Of a stretch of DNA of 64,000 nucleotides, positions 51,824-61,126 are shown one piece after another. How positions within the stretch are numbered: position 1 is the stretch's first letter; each line of letters begins with the position of its first letter. The notes beneath the pieces are model-generated. The model had not been told where the DNA came from, did not search any database, and worked only from the letters and a program-made list of their open reading frames with translations. The DNA is from JADJWR01 sp964610575 (lineage in GTDB: Bacteria > Pseudomonadota > Gammaproteobacteria > Burkholderiales > Burkholderiaceae_F): assembly GCA_964610575.1 (NCBI GenBank), contig CAZSYX010000008.1:1-64000 (forward strand), written 5' to 3'. A program made the translations under genes and the position numbers.

Positions 51824-52843
51824 CTACTGCAATGCAAACTGATACGAATTCAGCCCCCGCCCTGGCGAAGTCAGCGCGGAGCCGGGTTTGCCCTTCAGGT
51901 ACCGGTCGAGAAACTCGATGCCGTAGCGGTTGATCAGCGCCGCATTGGGCCGCGCCTTCAGGCACGCCGCCACGTCGGCCGTCCCGGCGCAGAGCAGGTT
52001 GGTCCACTCGAAGTGCGTGCCGCCGGCGAGCTTCACGAAGAACTTCGGCGGCGCGGTCGCCGCGTAGGCGCCCTGCGGCCCTTCGAGGCTCGTCGTCATG
52101 CCCCAGTCCAGCGCCGCACCCTGGTACATCACCGGCACCTGCAGCCGCGAGAGCGTGCCGTGCGCGACGAAAGGCAGCACGTACGGCGACAGCGCCAGCA
52201 CCGCCTTGACCTCCGGCGTCTTCCACGCCGGCCAGCCGCCGGCCATGCCGATCACCGCATAGCCGCCCAGCGAATGCCCGACGGCGCCGATGCGCGAGGT
52301 ATCAGCGGTGCGCTCCAGCTGCGGATCGGCCGCCACGAGCCTGATGACCGCACGCAGATCGTGCAGGCGGCCGATCTCGCTGCGCTCGCTCCAGCTCGCC
52401 GGGTCGAGGAACGACTTGTCGATGCGCATCCTCCCGAGGTCCAGTTCGCCGCTGCCGATCTTGCAGGCCGCATCCGCATGGTCCGGCGCGGCCACCACGT
52501 AGCCCGCCCGCGCCAGTTCCTCGGTCAGGAAGATCGACTGCAGCGCGCAGCCGCCCCAGCCGTGCGAGAACAGCACCAGCGGCACGCGCGGGCACGCCGC
52601 GGGCGGCGCGTCCTTGGCCACGCTGCTCGCAAAGCCGTTGTTCGAGCGAGAGCGCGAGAGCCTCTGCTCCGCTGCCGCCGTCGGGTACCACACCGCCACC
52701 TTGTGGCCGTTGTCCAGTTCCAGCACGCGGTAGCCGGCCGAGAAGGGGCCGCCGCAATCGGCGGCCTGCGCGGGCAGGCACGCGCCGAGTCCGAGCGCGA
52801 GGGCGCCAAGCAACGAGGAAACGGTTCGGCCGGATACGGACAT
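51824..52843 (-). CDS. Exported alpha/beta hydrolase
   Basis: A serine hydrolase of 339 residues with a signal peptide (LLGALALGLGACLPAQAADC). The nucleophile elbow is GAVGHSLGGYA, the oxyanion-side HGWGG is at LVLFSHGWGGC, and the C-terminal His is likely in GGTHFEW. The pattern is close to the chlorophyllase/dienelactone-hydrolase-like platelet-activating-factor acetylhydrolase group. Substrate unknown. Divergent from the amidohydrolase gene, and possibly part of the same catabolic theme. Confidence 0.85.
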   Translation of the reverse strand: MSVSGRTVSSLLGALALGLGACLPAQAADCGGPFSAGYRVLELDNGHKVAVWYPTAAAEQRLSRSRSNNGFASSVAKDAPPAACPRVPLVLFSHGWGGCALQSIFLTEELARAGYVVAAPDHADAACKIGSGELDLGRMRIDKSFLDPASWSERSEIGRLHDLRAVIRLVAADPQLERTADTSRIGAVGHSLGGYAVIGMAGGWPAWKTPEVKAVLALSPYVLPFVAHGTLSRLQVPVMYQGAALDWGMTTSLEGPQGAYAATAPPKFFVKLAGGTHFEWTNLLCAGTADVAACLKARPNAALINRYGIEFLDRYLKGKPGSALTSPGRGLNSYQFALQ

Positions 52844-53128
52844 GCTGCAGGGTAACAACGGACGCGGAGCGTGGAGCGGTGACGGCATTGCGGTCGAGGA
52901 GTTCCGCCGCAACCGGGGTCGTACTGGTCGAAGCGAGCAAGAGCGCGGACGCGACCGTGCCGAAACAGGCAGGGCTTGCGAGTTGCGTGTGGACGCCGGG
53001 GCACACGGCCTGCTACCTTCTGGCCCTTCTCGCGCAGCCGGGAGCGCGCAGTTCCAGCGGTTGGGCTTGAGAGCAACTTTCCAAGAGCACTCTCCCCGGG
53101 ATTCCGTCCGTTGCCGCCGAAGCCAGCC

Positions 53129-54358
53129 ATGGTCCTGTTCGAACACGCCGACGTTCTCGACCCCGCTGCCGGGCGGCTGCTGAAGGACCGCTTCGTGCGC
53201 GTCGACGGCGCGACCATCGAGGCGGTCAGCGACAAGCCGCTGCCTGTGCCGGCGGGCGCGCGGGTGATCGACGCCGCCGGCCGCGTACTCATGCCGGGGC
53301 TGATCGACTGCCACGTGCATTGCCTCGCTTCGCAGGTGAACCTGGGCAAGATGGCCAGTCTGCCGAACGTGCTGGCGGCGTTGCGCGCGGTGCCGCTTCT
53401 GCGCGGCATGCTGTACCGGGGCTTCACCACCGTGCGCGACGCCGGCGGCGCGGACTTTTCGCTGGCCGAGGCCACGCGCACCGGCGTGATCGAGGGGCCG
53501 CGCATCTACCCGTCGGGCAAGGCGCTGTCGCAGACCGGCGGGCACGGCGATTTCCGCGAGCGCAACGACATCCTCGAGCCGTGCGCCTGTACGCCCAAGC
53601 TGGGCGCGATCGCTCGCGTGGCCGATGGTGTCGATGCGGTGCGGCTCGCCGCGCGCGAAGAGATCCAGAAGGGTGCCACGCAGATCAAGATCATGGCCTC
53701 CGGCGGCGCCGCCTCGCCGAACGATCCGATTCACTATCTGGGCTACAGCGAGGACGAGATCCGCGCCATCGTCGAGGAAGCGGGCAATGCCGGCACCTAC
53801 GTGATGGCGCACGCCTACACCGGCCGCGCGATTGCCCGCGCGGTGCGCTGCGGCGTGCGCACGATCGAGCACGGCAACCTGGTCGATGCGGACGCTGCGC
53901 GGGTGATGGCCGAGCACGGTGCGATTGCCGTGCCGACGCTGGCCACCTACGAAGCGCTCGCCGCCGAAGGCGCAGCGCTCGGCTTCCCGGCCGAGTCGGT
54001 GGCCAAGATCGTGTCGGTGCGCGGCGACGGCCTGCGCTCGCTGGAGATCTTCGCCCGCGCCGGCGTGCGCATGGCGTTCGGCTCCGACCTGCTGGGCGAA
54101 ACGCAACGCCTGCAAAGCGAAGAGTTCGCCCTGCGTGCCGGCGTGCTCGGCGCCGCCGAGGCGATCCGCGCCGCGACCACGCACGCGGCCTTCGTGCTGA
54201 ACATGGAAGGGCGGCTCGGCACGGTCGCGGCAGGAGCAATCGCCGACCTGCTGCTGATCGACGGCAACCCGCTCGAGAAGATCGATCTGCTGCGCGGCCA
54301 GGGCGAGGCGATACCGCTCATGATGCAGGCCGGCCGCATCGTCAAGGACCTTGCCTAA
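53129..54358 (+). CDS. Amidohydrolase family protein (imidazolonepropionase/dipeptidase-like)
   Basis: Metal-dependent amidohydrolase of 409 residues. The metal ligands are His62-x-His64 (DCHVH), the lysine expected to be carbamylated in IKIMASGG, His in VMAHAYTG and IEHGN, and the Asp in FGSDLLG. The sequence resembles Xaa-Pro/Xaa-Arg dipeptidase-type Sgx amidohydrolases. The start at ATG 53129 fits. It precedes a complete ABC importer, after 13 bases, suggesting the importer brings in its substrate. Confidence 0.9.
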   Translation: MVLFEHADVLDPAAGRLLKDRFVRVDGATIEAVSDKPLPVPAGARVIDAAGRVLMPGLIDCHVHCLASQVNLGKMASLPNVLAALRAVPLLRGMLYRGFTTVRDAGGADFSLAEATRTGVIEGPRIYPSGKALSQTGGHGDFRERNDILEPCACTPKLGAIARVADGVDAVRLAAREEIQKGATQIKIMASGGAASPNDPIHYLGYSEDEIRAIVEEAGNAGTYVMAHAYTGRAIARAVRCGVRTIEHGNLVDADAARVMAEHGAIAVPTLATYEALAAEGAALGFPAESVAKIVSVRGDGLRSLEIFARAGVRMAFGSDLLGETQRLQSEEFALRAGVLGAAEAIRAATTHAAFVLNMEGRLGTVAAGAIADLLLIDGNPLEKIDLLRGQGEAIPLMMQAGRIVKDLA

Positions 54359-54371
54359 GGAGGAGAAAGCC

Positions 54372-55610
54372 ATGGCCGTTACGCGTCGTGAACTGATTGC
54401 CACTCCACTTGCCGCCGCGCTTGCCTCGGCGCTTCCCGCCAGCGTGCTCGCGCAGGCGGGCGAGCCGTTTCGCGTCGGCGCGCTGAACCCGATCACCGGC
54501 GCCGGCAGCCCTTACGGCCCCGGCATGCAGCGCGCGATCCTGATGGCGATCGAGGAGGTCAATGCCGCCGGCGGTGCCGGCGGGCGCAGGCTGGAGGCGT
54601 TCGCCGAGGACACGCAGACCAAGCCCGATGCGGCGGTGCTGGCGGCGAAGAAGCTGATCGACGTCAACAAGGTGCAGGCGATCCTCGGCACCTGGTCCTC
54701 CGGCGTGACGCTGGCGGTGATGCCGCTCACCGACGAGGCAAACCTGATCCAGATGAACGTCTCCGGCGCGCCGGCGATCTCCACGCAGGACAAGAAGGAC
54801 CTCGTCTGGCGCTACCAGGCCACCAACGACCGCTTCGGCGCGGCGTTCGCCGAGATCGCCGCCAAGCGCGGCTACAAGCGGCCGGCGACGATGGCGTTCA
54901 ACAACGCCTCCGGCATCGGCAACACCGAGGGCTTCCGCAAGGCCTGGGAAAAGCGCGGCGGCAAGGTGGTGGCGAGCGTGGTCTACGAGCCCAGCCGCCC
55001 CAGCTACCGCAGCGAACTGCAGAAGATCCTCGCCGAGAAGCCGGACGTCATCGTCACCGGCTCGTACCTGCCGGACACGACCATCATCATCCGCGAGTGG
55101 TTCCAGAGCGGCGACAAGAACGCCTGGATCATCCCCGGCTGGGCGGCGAACCCCGACCTGGTCAAGGCGCTGGGAGCGGAGGCCTGTGAGGGGCTGATCT
55201 CGGTGGACACGGTCTCCGCCGAGAACAGTGCCGCGTTCAAGCACTTCGATGCGATGTACACCAAGGCGATGGGCCGCCCGGCGTCGACGAACGTCTATGC
55301 GCCGATGGCCTACGACATGCTGATCACCCTCGCCTTGGCCATGGAAGCGGCTGGTCCCGGGGCGACCGTGGCGCAGATCAACGCCAGGATCCGCGACATC
55401 GCCAACCCGCCGGGCACGGCAGTGGCGACCTTCGCCGAGGGCAAGGCGGCGCTGGCCAAGAAGCAGAAGATCAACTACGAAGGCGCATCCAGCAAGCTCG
55501 ACTTCGACCAGTACGGCGACGTGTCGCCGGACTTCGGCGTCTACGTGATCGAGAAGGGTCAGCTGGTCCGCCGCGACGTGGTCCCGATACCGGCCGACTA
55601 TCGTCCATGA
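54372..55610 (+). CDS. ABC transporter substrate-binding protein, branched-chain amino acid type
   Basis: Periplasmic binding protein of 412 residues of the Peripla_BP_6/LivJ family. The signal peptide has a Tat-like start, AVTRRELIATPLAAALASALPASVLA, and the mature part contains VGALNPITGAGSPYGPGMQRAILMAIEEVNAAGG, typical of LivJ-like receptors. The AAGGAGG site before ATG 54372 supports the start. It is the first importer component after the amidohydrolase and overlaps livH by four bases. The ligand may be an amide or dipeptide and need not be a branched-chain amino acid. Confidence 0.93.
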   Translation: MAVTRRELIATPLAAALASALPASVLAQAGEPFRVGALNPITGAGSPYGPGMQRAILMAIEEVNAAGGAGGRRLEAFAEDTQTKPDAAVLAAKKLIDVNKVQAILGTWSSGVTLAVMPLTDEANLIQMNVSGAPAISTQDKKDLVWRYQATNDRFGAAFAEIAAKRGYKRPATMAFNNASGIGNTEGFRKAWEKRGGKVVASVVYEPSRPSYRSELQKILAEKPDVIVTGSYLPDTTIIIREWFQSGDKNAWIIPGWAANPDLVKALGAEACEGLISVDTVSAENSAAFKHFDAMYTKAMGRPASTNVYAPMAYDMLITLALAMEAAGPGATVAQINARIRDIANPPGTAVATFAEGKAALAKKQKINYEGASSKLDFDQYGDVSPDFGVYVIEKGQLVRRDVVPIPADYRP

Positions 55611-56506
55611 CGTTGGTCGGGGTCGCGAACCTCGCCGTCAACGGACTGGTCGAGGGCGCGGTCATCGCGCTGCCGGCGCTCGCGCTGACGCTCGTGATGA
55701 GCATCGCGCGCTTTCCGAACGCGGCTACCGGCGACCTGATGACGCTCGGCGCCTACGTGGCGGTCGGCGTGCAGGCGCTGCTGGTCGGTTCCGCCTTCGG
55801 CACGCCGCTGCTCGGCATGACGCTGGCCACCGTGGCCGCCGTCATCGTCTGTGCGGTCGTGTCGGTCGCGGCCTACGAGCTGATCTTTCGCCGGCTGGGC
55901 CGCGCGGCAATGGTGGCCAGCCTGCTGGCCTCGATCGGCCTGGCGTTCCTGATCCGCAGCCTGATCACGCTCGTGATCGGGCACGAGCAGCACACCTTCG
56001 CGCTGCCGCTGGTGCGGGCGTGGAACTTCGGCGGGCTGCGGATCCTGCCGAGCGATCTGGTGATCGGCGCCGTGGCGCTGGTGGTGCTGGCAGTCGTGTT
56101 CGCGTGGCTGCGTTTCGGCCGCAGCGGGCGGCTGCTGCGCGCCGTGGCCGACAACCCGGACCTGGCGCGGCTGTCGGGCATCCGCGCGCAGCGGCTGATG
56201 TGGCTGCTGTGGGCGCTGGCGGGCGTGCTGTCGGCGATCGGCGGCGTGCTGCTCGGCGTGAAGTCGGTGGTGATGCCCGAGCTCGGCTGGGAACTGCTGC
56301 TGCCCGCGTTCGCGGCGATGATCCTCGGCGGCATCGGCAGTCCGGCAGGCGCGGTGATCGGCGCGCTGCTGATGGGCGTGGGGCAGGAATTGTCGGTGCC
56401 CCTGGTGGGGCCCACCTACAAGATCGCCGTGGCGTTTGGCGTGCTGTTCGTGGTGCTGCTGCTGCGCCCGGCGGGATTGTTCGGCCGGCCGGAGCTGGCG
56501 CGCTGA
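55607..56506 (+). CDS. livH: Branched-chain amino acid-type ABC permease LivH
   Basis: Inner-membrane permease of 299 residues with about eight helices, the first being LAVNGLVEGAVIALPALALTL. The conserved cytoplasmic loop that couples to the ATPase is LRAVADNPDLARLSGIRAQRL, followed by SGIRAQRLMWLLWALAGVLSAIGGVLLG, and the C-terminal MILGGIGSPAGAVIGALLMG is typical. It overlaps the binding-protein gene by four bases and is followed by livM after 16 bases, all in one operon. Confidence 0.95.
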   Translation: MTLVGVANLAVNGLVEGAVIALPALALTLVMSIARFPNAATGDLMTLGAYVAVGVQALLVGSAFGTPLLGMTLATVAAVIVCAVVSVAAYELIFRRLGRAAMVASLLASIGLAFLIRSLITLVIGHEQHTFALPLVRAWNFGGLRILPSDLVIGAVALVVLAVVFAWLRFGRSGRLLRAVADNPDLARLSGIRAQRLMWLLWALAGVLSAIGGVLLGVKSVVMPELGWELLLPAFAAMILGGIGSPAGAVIGALLMGVGQELSVPLVGPTYKIAVAFGVLFVVLLLRPAGLFGRPELAR

Positions 56507-56522
56507 TGGCCGCGTACCGCTG

Positions 56523-57404
56523 ATGGACGCGTACCTGATTGCCGTCGGCTCGGTGGTGCTGATCTACGCGCTGCTGGCGATCGGGCTGAATCTGCAATAC
56601 GGCGAGACCGGGCTGATCAACTTCGGCCACGTGGCGTTCTTCGCGCTCGGCGCGTATGCCTCGGCGCTGCTGGCGCTGCGCGGCTGGCCGTTACCGGCGA
56701 GCTTCGCCGTGGCCGCGGCGGTGGCGGCGGTGGCCGCGGTGCCGCTGGGGCTGGCGGCGTTGCGGTTGCGGCAGGATTACCTGGCGATCGTGACGCTGGG
56801 CTTTTCCGAGACAGTGCGCCTGGTGCTGCAGGAGGAACGCGCGATCACCAGCGGCGTGCAGGGGCTGCCCGGCATTCCGAAACTGTTCGGCGCGATCGGC
56901 GGCAAAGGCACCGACCTGGCGATCCTGCTGGCCCTGCTGGCGGCGGTGGCACTGGCCGCCTGGGCGACGCACCTGCTGAAGGCGAGCCCGTTCGGCCGCC
57001 TGCTGCGCGCGATCCGCGACAACGAGGCCGCGGTCACCGCGCTCGGCAAGGACCCGGCGCGCTACAAGATCCAGGTGTTCATGTTTGGTGCGGCGCTCGC
57101 CGGCATCGCCGGCGCCTTCTATGCGCACTTCCTGACCTTCATCTCGCCCGAACAGTTCGTGCCGCTGGTCACTTTCTACGTCTGGATGAGCATCATCCTC
57201 GGCGGGGTCGGCTCGCTGCGCGGCGCGCTGGCCGGCACGCTGCTGCTGGTGGCCTTCCTCGAAGGCTCGCGCTTCATCCGCGACCTCGTTCCGGGCGTGG
57301 CCGAAGTGCAGATGGCGAGCGTGCGGCTGGCCATCGTCGGCCTGGCGCTGATCCTGTTCGTGCTCTACCGGCCGCAGGGCCTGTTCGGCCGGCGCGCGAG
57401 CTGA
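56523..57404 (+). CDS. livM: Branched-chain amino acid-type ABC permease LivM
   Basis: Second permease, 293 residues. It shows the LivM signatures GLNLQYGETGLINFGHVAFFALGAY, DYLAIVTLGFSETVRL, LLRAIRDNEAAVTALGKDPARYK and ILGGVGSLRGALAGT. The ATG at 56523 gives the natural N-terminus MDAYLIAVGSVVLIYALLAIG. Its stop codon shares a base with the livG start (TGATG), indicating coupled translation. Confidence 0.95.
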   Translation: MDAYLIAVGSVVLIYALLAIGLNLQYGETGLINFGHVAFFALGAYASALLALRGWPLPASFAVAAAVAAVAAVPLGLAALRLRQDYLAIVTLGFSETVRLVLQEERAITSGVQGLPGIPKLFGAIGGKGTDLAILLALLAAVALAAWATHLLKASPFGRLLRAIRDNEAAVTALGKDPARYKIQVFMFGAALAGIAGAFYAHFLTFISPEQFVPLVTFYVWMSIILGGVGSLRGALAGTLLLVAFLEGSRFIRDLVPGVAEVQMASVRLAIVGLALILFVLYRPQGLFGRRAS

Positions 57405-58159
57405 TGCTCGACGTCCGCAACGTCTGCGTCGAGTTCGATCGCTTTCGCGCCGTCGACGGGGTGACGCTTTCGGTGCCGCCGACGGCGATCGTCGGCATCG
57501 CCGGCACCAACGGCGCTGGCAAGACGACGCTGTTCGGTGCCATCGCCGGGCAGCTGCCGCTGGCGCGCGGCGAGATCCTCTTCGAGGGGCACGACATCTC
57601 GCGGCTGCCGCCTAACCGGCGCGCCCGATGGGGGCTGGCGCGCACCTTCCAGGTGCCGCGCGAGTTCGGCTCGCTCACCGTGCTCGACAACCTGCGCGCG
57701 GCGGCGCCGAACGACACGCACGAATCGCTGCGCGCGGCGTGGTTTGGCCGGCCGGGCGCCGCGCGCGCCGATGCCGAGCTCGAGCGCCGCGCCGACGATG
57801 TGCTGGCGCTGACCGGCCTGTCGAAGATGCGCGACCAACTGGCGTCGTCGCTCTCCGGCGGGCAGAAGAAGCTGCTCGAACTGGCGCGCGCGCTGATGGG
57901 TTCGCCGAAATGCATCCTGCTCGACGAGCCGTTCGCCGGCGTCAATCCGGTGCTCGTCGCGCGGCTGCTCGACGTGCTGCGCGCGGTGCACGCGCGCGGC
58001 ATCGCGCTGGTGGTGATCGAGCACAACCTGCAGGCGCTGAAGGCGTTCGCGCAGCGCCTGGTGGTGATGGACCAGGGGCGCGTGATCGCCGACGGCGAGC
58101 CCGGCGCGGTGCTCGACGACCGCCGCGTACAGGAGGCTTACATGGGCGGCGTCGTCTGA
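57404..58159 (+). CDS. livG: Branched-chain amino acid-type ABC ATPase LivG
   Basis: ATP-binding subunit of 251 residues. Walker A is GTNGAGKTTLFGA, with Thr at the second position in place of the more common Pro; signature LSGGQKKLLELARALM; Walker B CILLDEPFAGVNP; and the H-loop VVIEHNLQAL. The ARTFQVPREF segment is typical of LivG. Together with LivF it forms the ATPase pair that drives import. Confidence 0.96.
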   Translation: MLDVRNVCVEFDRFRAVDGVTLSVPPTAIVGIAGTNGAGKTTLFGAIAGQLPLARGEILFEGHDISRLPPNRRARWGLARTFQVPREFGSLTVLDNLRAAAPNDTHESLRAAWFGRPGAARADAELERRADDVLALTGLSKMRDQLASSLSGGQKKLLELARALMGSPKCILLDEPFAGVNPVLVARLLDVLRAVHARGIALVVIEHNLQALKAFAQRLVVMDQGRVIADGEPGAVLDDRRVQEAYMGGVV

Positions 58160-58869
58160 TGGCGCTGCTGGAGATCGCCGGGCTCAGCGGCGGCTACGGT
58201 GCCGTCGACATCGTTCGCGGCGTGGACCTGGGTGTCGAGGCCGGCGAGATCGTGACCATCGCCGGCACCAATGGCGCTGGCAAATCGACGCTGCTGCGCG
58301 GCATCCTCGGTCTGCTGCCGCGCGCCAGCGGCGCGGTGCGGCTGGGCGGGCGCGACCTGTCGCGCCTGCCGACCGAGGAACGCATCGCCGCCGGGCTGGC
58401 CTGCGTGCCGCAGGTGGCCAACGTGTTCGCGCACATGACCGTGCTCGAGAACCTGCACGTCGCTGCCGGCGGACGCATCGCGCACGACGATCTCGAACGC
58501 GTGCTCGGCGCCTTTCCGGCACTGCGCGACCGCTGCGGCCAGCAGGCGGGCAGCCTGTCGGGCGGCGAGCGACAGCAGCTTGCCTTCGCGCGGGCGCTGG
58601 TGCGCCAGCCGAAGGTGATGGTGCTCGACGAGCCGACCGCCGCCTTGGCGCCGGCGCTCGTCGAACGCGTCTTCGCGCTGGTGCGCCAACTGCCGGCGCA
58701 CGGCGTCGCCGTGCTGATGGTCGAGCAGCGGGCGCGACAGGCGCTGGCGATCAGCGACCACGGCCACATCCTCGACCAGGGCACGGTCGTCATGCGCGGC
58801 CGCGCCGCCGAACTGCTGGGCGACGAGCGCATGGCGCAGCTGTATCTCGGCGCGTCCGGGCATGCCTGA
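58159..58869 (+). CDS. livF: Branched-chain amino acid-type ABC ATPase LivF
   Basis: Second ATP-binding subunit, 236 residues. Walker A GTNGAGKSTLLRG, signature LSGGERQQLAFARALV, Walker B VMVLDEPTAALAP and the H-loop residue replaced in LMVEQRARQAL, where LivF proteins normally have Q. It shares one base with livG at the TGATG junction and overlaps the next small gene by eight bases, so the 58862 gene is in the same transcript. Confidence 0.96.
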   Translation: MALLEIAGLSGGYGAVDIVRGVDLGVEAGEIVTIAGTNGAGKSTLLRGILGLLPRASGAVRLGGRDLSRLPTEERIAAGLACVPQVANVFAHMTVLENLHVAAGGRIAHDDLERVLGAFPALRDRCGQQAGSLSGGERQQLAFARALVRQPKVMVLDEPTAALAPALVERVFALVRQLPAHGVAVLMVEQRARQALAISDHGHILDQGTVVMRGRAAELLGDERMAQLYLGASGHA

Positions 58870-59236
58870 GCAGACCGCTGCGCTGGCCTCTGCCACATTG
58901 GGCAAGAGCGACACGCCGCGCCTGGCGCACAGCGTTTACGTCATCGAGCTCGACCCGGCGGTGCTCGACGAGCGGCGCTTCCGCGCGCGCAACCCGAACT
59001 ACGTCGACGGCATGCCGTGCGTGTACGTCGGCATGACCGGCCTGCCGGTCGAGGAGCGCTTCGCCAATCACCGCGACGGCTACAAGAGCAACCGCTACGC
59101 GCACCGTTACGGCCTGCGCCTGCTGCCGGAGCTGTACGAGTGCTTCAACCCGATGCCGTACGAGGCCGCGCAGCGGATGGAGCAGGAGCTTGCCGACGAG
59201 CTGCAGGAGAAGGGTTACGCGGTCTGGCAGGGCTGA
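58862..59236 (+). CDS. GIY-YIG-like small protein
   Basis: A 124-residue protein with a GIY-YIG-like layout: VYVIEL (the GIY strand), then VYVGMTGLPVEERFANHRDGYKS (the YIG strand followed by the helix with the conserved Arg), and a C-terminal helical half with Glu residues (EAAQRMEQELADELQEKG). This suggests a nuclease or nucleic-acid-binding fold. Why it is the last gene of an ABC importer operon, overlapping livF by eight bases, is unclear; translational coupling is likely. Function unknown. Confidence 0.72.
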   Translation: MPEQTAALASATLGKSDTPRLAHSVYVIELDPAVLDERRFRARNPNYVDGMPCVYVGMTGLPVEERFANHRDGYKSNRYAHRYGLRLLPELYECFNPMPYEAAQRMEQELADELQEKGYAVWQG

Positions 59237-59394
59237 GCCGCATGTCATTCACCGCTGCCACCGGCGTTTAGACGTTTCCTTCTGTAGCGCAGGACTTCTG
59301 ACGGCGAACAGGATGGGCAACGCAGCGGCACGCAGAATGTGGGTTGACCGGTGCGGGGCCGCATCGGCAGTGGTTGCTTTGCACAGGAGTGAAT

Positions 59395-59754
59395 ATGGTT
59401 ACGCGTCGGACTACGTCGAAAGCTCGCGCGGGCCGCAAGCCGTTCACAGCAGCCGGCGGCAGCGCGAGTCTCAAAGGCCTGCATGGCAGGCGCGTGCATG
59501 TGCCCGAGGTGCATCACATGTCGGCAGCCGAGGCCGGGGCTAGGCTTGACGAGGCACAGAGCAAGCTCTACCGGACTGGGCGTCGTTTTGCGAAGGTCGG
59601 CCACAACTCGATGCGCGAGGTGCTGGTCGCCGCCGAGGCGATCCGCATTTCGCTGAAGGAGGCGTTTGTCGCCGTGAGACGCGCGGTGCGGAATATCGGC
59701 AAAGAGGTGTCGGCTGCCGCGGAGGCGACCTGGCCGACCACGAAGACCCTGTAG
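59395..59754 (+). CDS. Small basic hypothetical protein
   Basis: A 119-residue protein with a very basic N-terminus (MVTRRTTSKARAGRKPF) and a long helical C-terminal half (AEAGARLDEAQSKLYRTGRRFAKVG, LVAAEAIRISLKEAFVAVRRAVRNIG). It could be a phasin- or nucleoid-associated-like protein, but no family is recognised. AGGAG lies seven bases before ATG 59395. It follows the ABC operon after 158 bases and is independent of it. Confidence 0.65.
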   Translation: MVTRRTTSKARAGRKPFTAAGGSASLKGLHGRRVHVPEVHHMSAAEAGARLDEAQSKLYRTGRRFAKVGHNSMREVLVAAEAIRISLKEAFVAVRRAVRNIGKEVSAAAEATWPTTKTL

Positions 59755-59823
59755 GGCTCGCTCAGAAGGGCGAGCGGCAGGCTCGCTGCGTAACTTGCCG
59801 CGTCCGTTGCGCGGCTCGACGGC

Positions 59824-61059
59824 TTATTGTTCTTCGAGCGCGTGGTTCCTGCACGCCGCCCAGAGCGTGAGGTCGTAGCCGATCTTCAGCACTCCGCAGG
59901 CAACGAGCGGCGTGGCTAACCAGCCGGCGGCGAACAGCAGCCCGGTGACCGACGGGCTCAGCGCCGAGGCGAGACTGCGCGGCACCGCGGTCACGCTCGC
60001 CGCGGCGGCCCGCTCGGCCGGCGTGACCACGCTCATCACATAGGCGGTGCGCGTGGGCACGTCCATCTGGGACAGCGCGGCGCGGAAGAAGAGCAGCCCG
60101 AGCGCCAGTGGCAGGCTGGGCGCGAACGCGGCGGCGATCAGCGCCAGGTTGGCGGGAATGTGCGTGAACACCATCGTGTTCAGCAGGCCGACGCGGCGCG
60201 CCACCCACGGCGCCGCCAGCATCGAGGCGGCGGCGAGCAAGCCGGACCAGAAGAAGAAGGTGCCGGCGGCGCCGAGCGACAGGTCGAAGCGCTGCATCAG
60301 CCATAGCGACATCAGGCTGTTGAGCACCAGCCCGCCGGCGAACGAATCGACCGAGAAAAGCGCCGCCAGCTTGAAGACGATGCCGCGCGACGGGCCGAGA
60401 GCGCTGCGCTCGGCGCCGGTGGCGGCGTGCGGCTCGGGCAGCCCCCGGTAAAGCAGTATCAGCACCAGTCCGACAGCGGCATAGCCGACGAACATCAACC
60501 GCAGCGCGGTGACGAGTTCGACGCCCGAGCGGCTGGCGAGCCACGCCGGCACGGCCGCAGCCAGCGCGCCAACGGCGGCGGCGAGCGAGGCGAGCAGGCT
60601 GTAGCGGGCGAACAATTGCGTCCGCGCGTCGCCCTGCGCCGCGCCCGCGAGCTGCGCGTGCTCCAGCGGCAGGAACACGCTGACGTCGCCCGAGCTGGGG
60701 TTGAGCGTGCCGACGAAGGCCACGATGAGCAGCGGCCAGAACTGCGACAGCCCGGCGAAGCCGAGCCCGGTGCCGATCATCAGAGCCGTGGCAGCCAGCA
60801 GCAGGCGGCGCTGCGCAAAGCGATGGCCCCAGGCGCCGACGGCGAGCGTTGCCAGTGCCGAGCCGAGCAGCGTGGCGGTGCTGAGCACGCCGACGGTCCA
60901 CACGTCGAAGCCGAGCGCGAGCAGGTAGGCCGGCAACAGCACCGCGACGTAGCCGTCGACGAACGCGCGCAGCGCCCGGCCGGCGACCAGCACGGCGGCG
61001 AACGGCTCGGCGCCGCGCGGGACGAGCAGGCGGATCAGTGCATGGCGAGCGGCGGACAT
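59824..61059 (-). CDS. MFS transporter
   Basis: A 12-helix major facilitator of 411 residues. The first helix follows LRAFVDGYVAVLLPAYLLALGFDVWTVGVL; loop 2-3 is VGAWGHRFAQRRLLLAATAL, and the second half has RFDLSLGAAGTFFFWSGLLAAASML and PLALGLLFFRAALSQMDVPTRTAYV. This pattern resembles drug or metabolite exporters. The ATG at 61059 is chosen; a GTG at 61089 would add ten residues. It converges on the small basic gene. Confidence 0.86.
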   Translation of the reverse strand: MSAARHALIRLLVPRGAEPFAAVLVAGRALRAFVDGYVAVLLPAYLLALGFDVWTVGVLSTATLLGSALATLAVGAWGHRFAQRRLLLAATALMIGTGLGFAGLSQFWPLLIVAFVGTLNPSSGDVSVFLPLEHAQLAGAAQGDARTQLFARYSLLASLAAAVGALAAAVPAWLASRSGVELVTALRLMFVGYAAVGLVLILLYRGLPEPHAATGAERSALGPSRGIVFKLAALFSVDSFAGGLVLNSLMSLWLMQRFDLSLGAAGTFFFWSGLLAAASMLAAPWVARRVGLLNTMVFTHIPANLALIAAAFAPSLPLALGLLFFRAALSQMDVPTRTAYVMSVVTPAERAAAASVTAVPRSLASALSPSVTGLLFAAGWLATPLVACGVLKIGYDLTLWAACRNHALEEQ

Positions 61060-61126
61060 CGCGCGTCTGGCCCGAAGCGGGAACGACACGATACGGCCTC
61101 GCCCGGCAAGAGCCGCGGGCAGCCTG

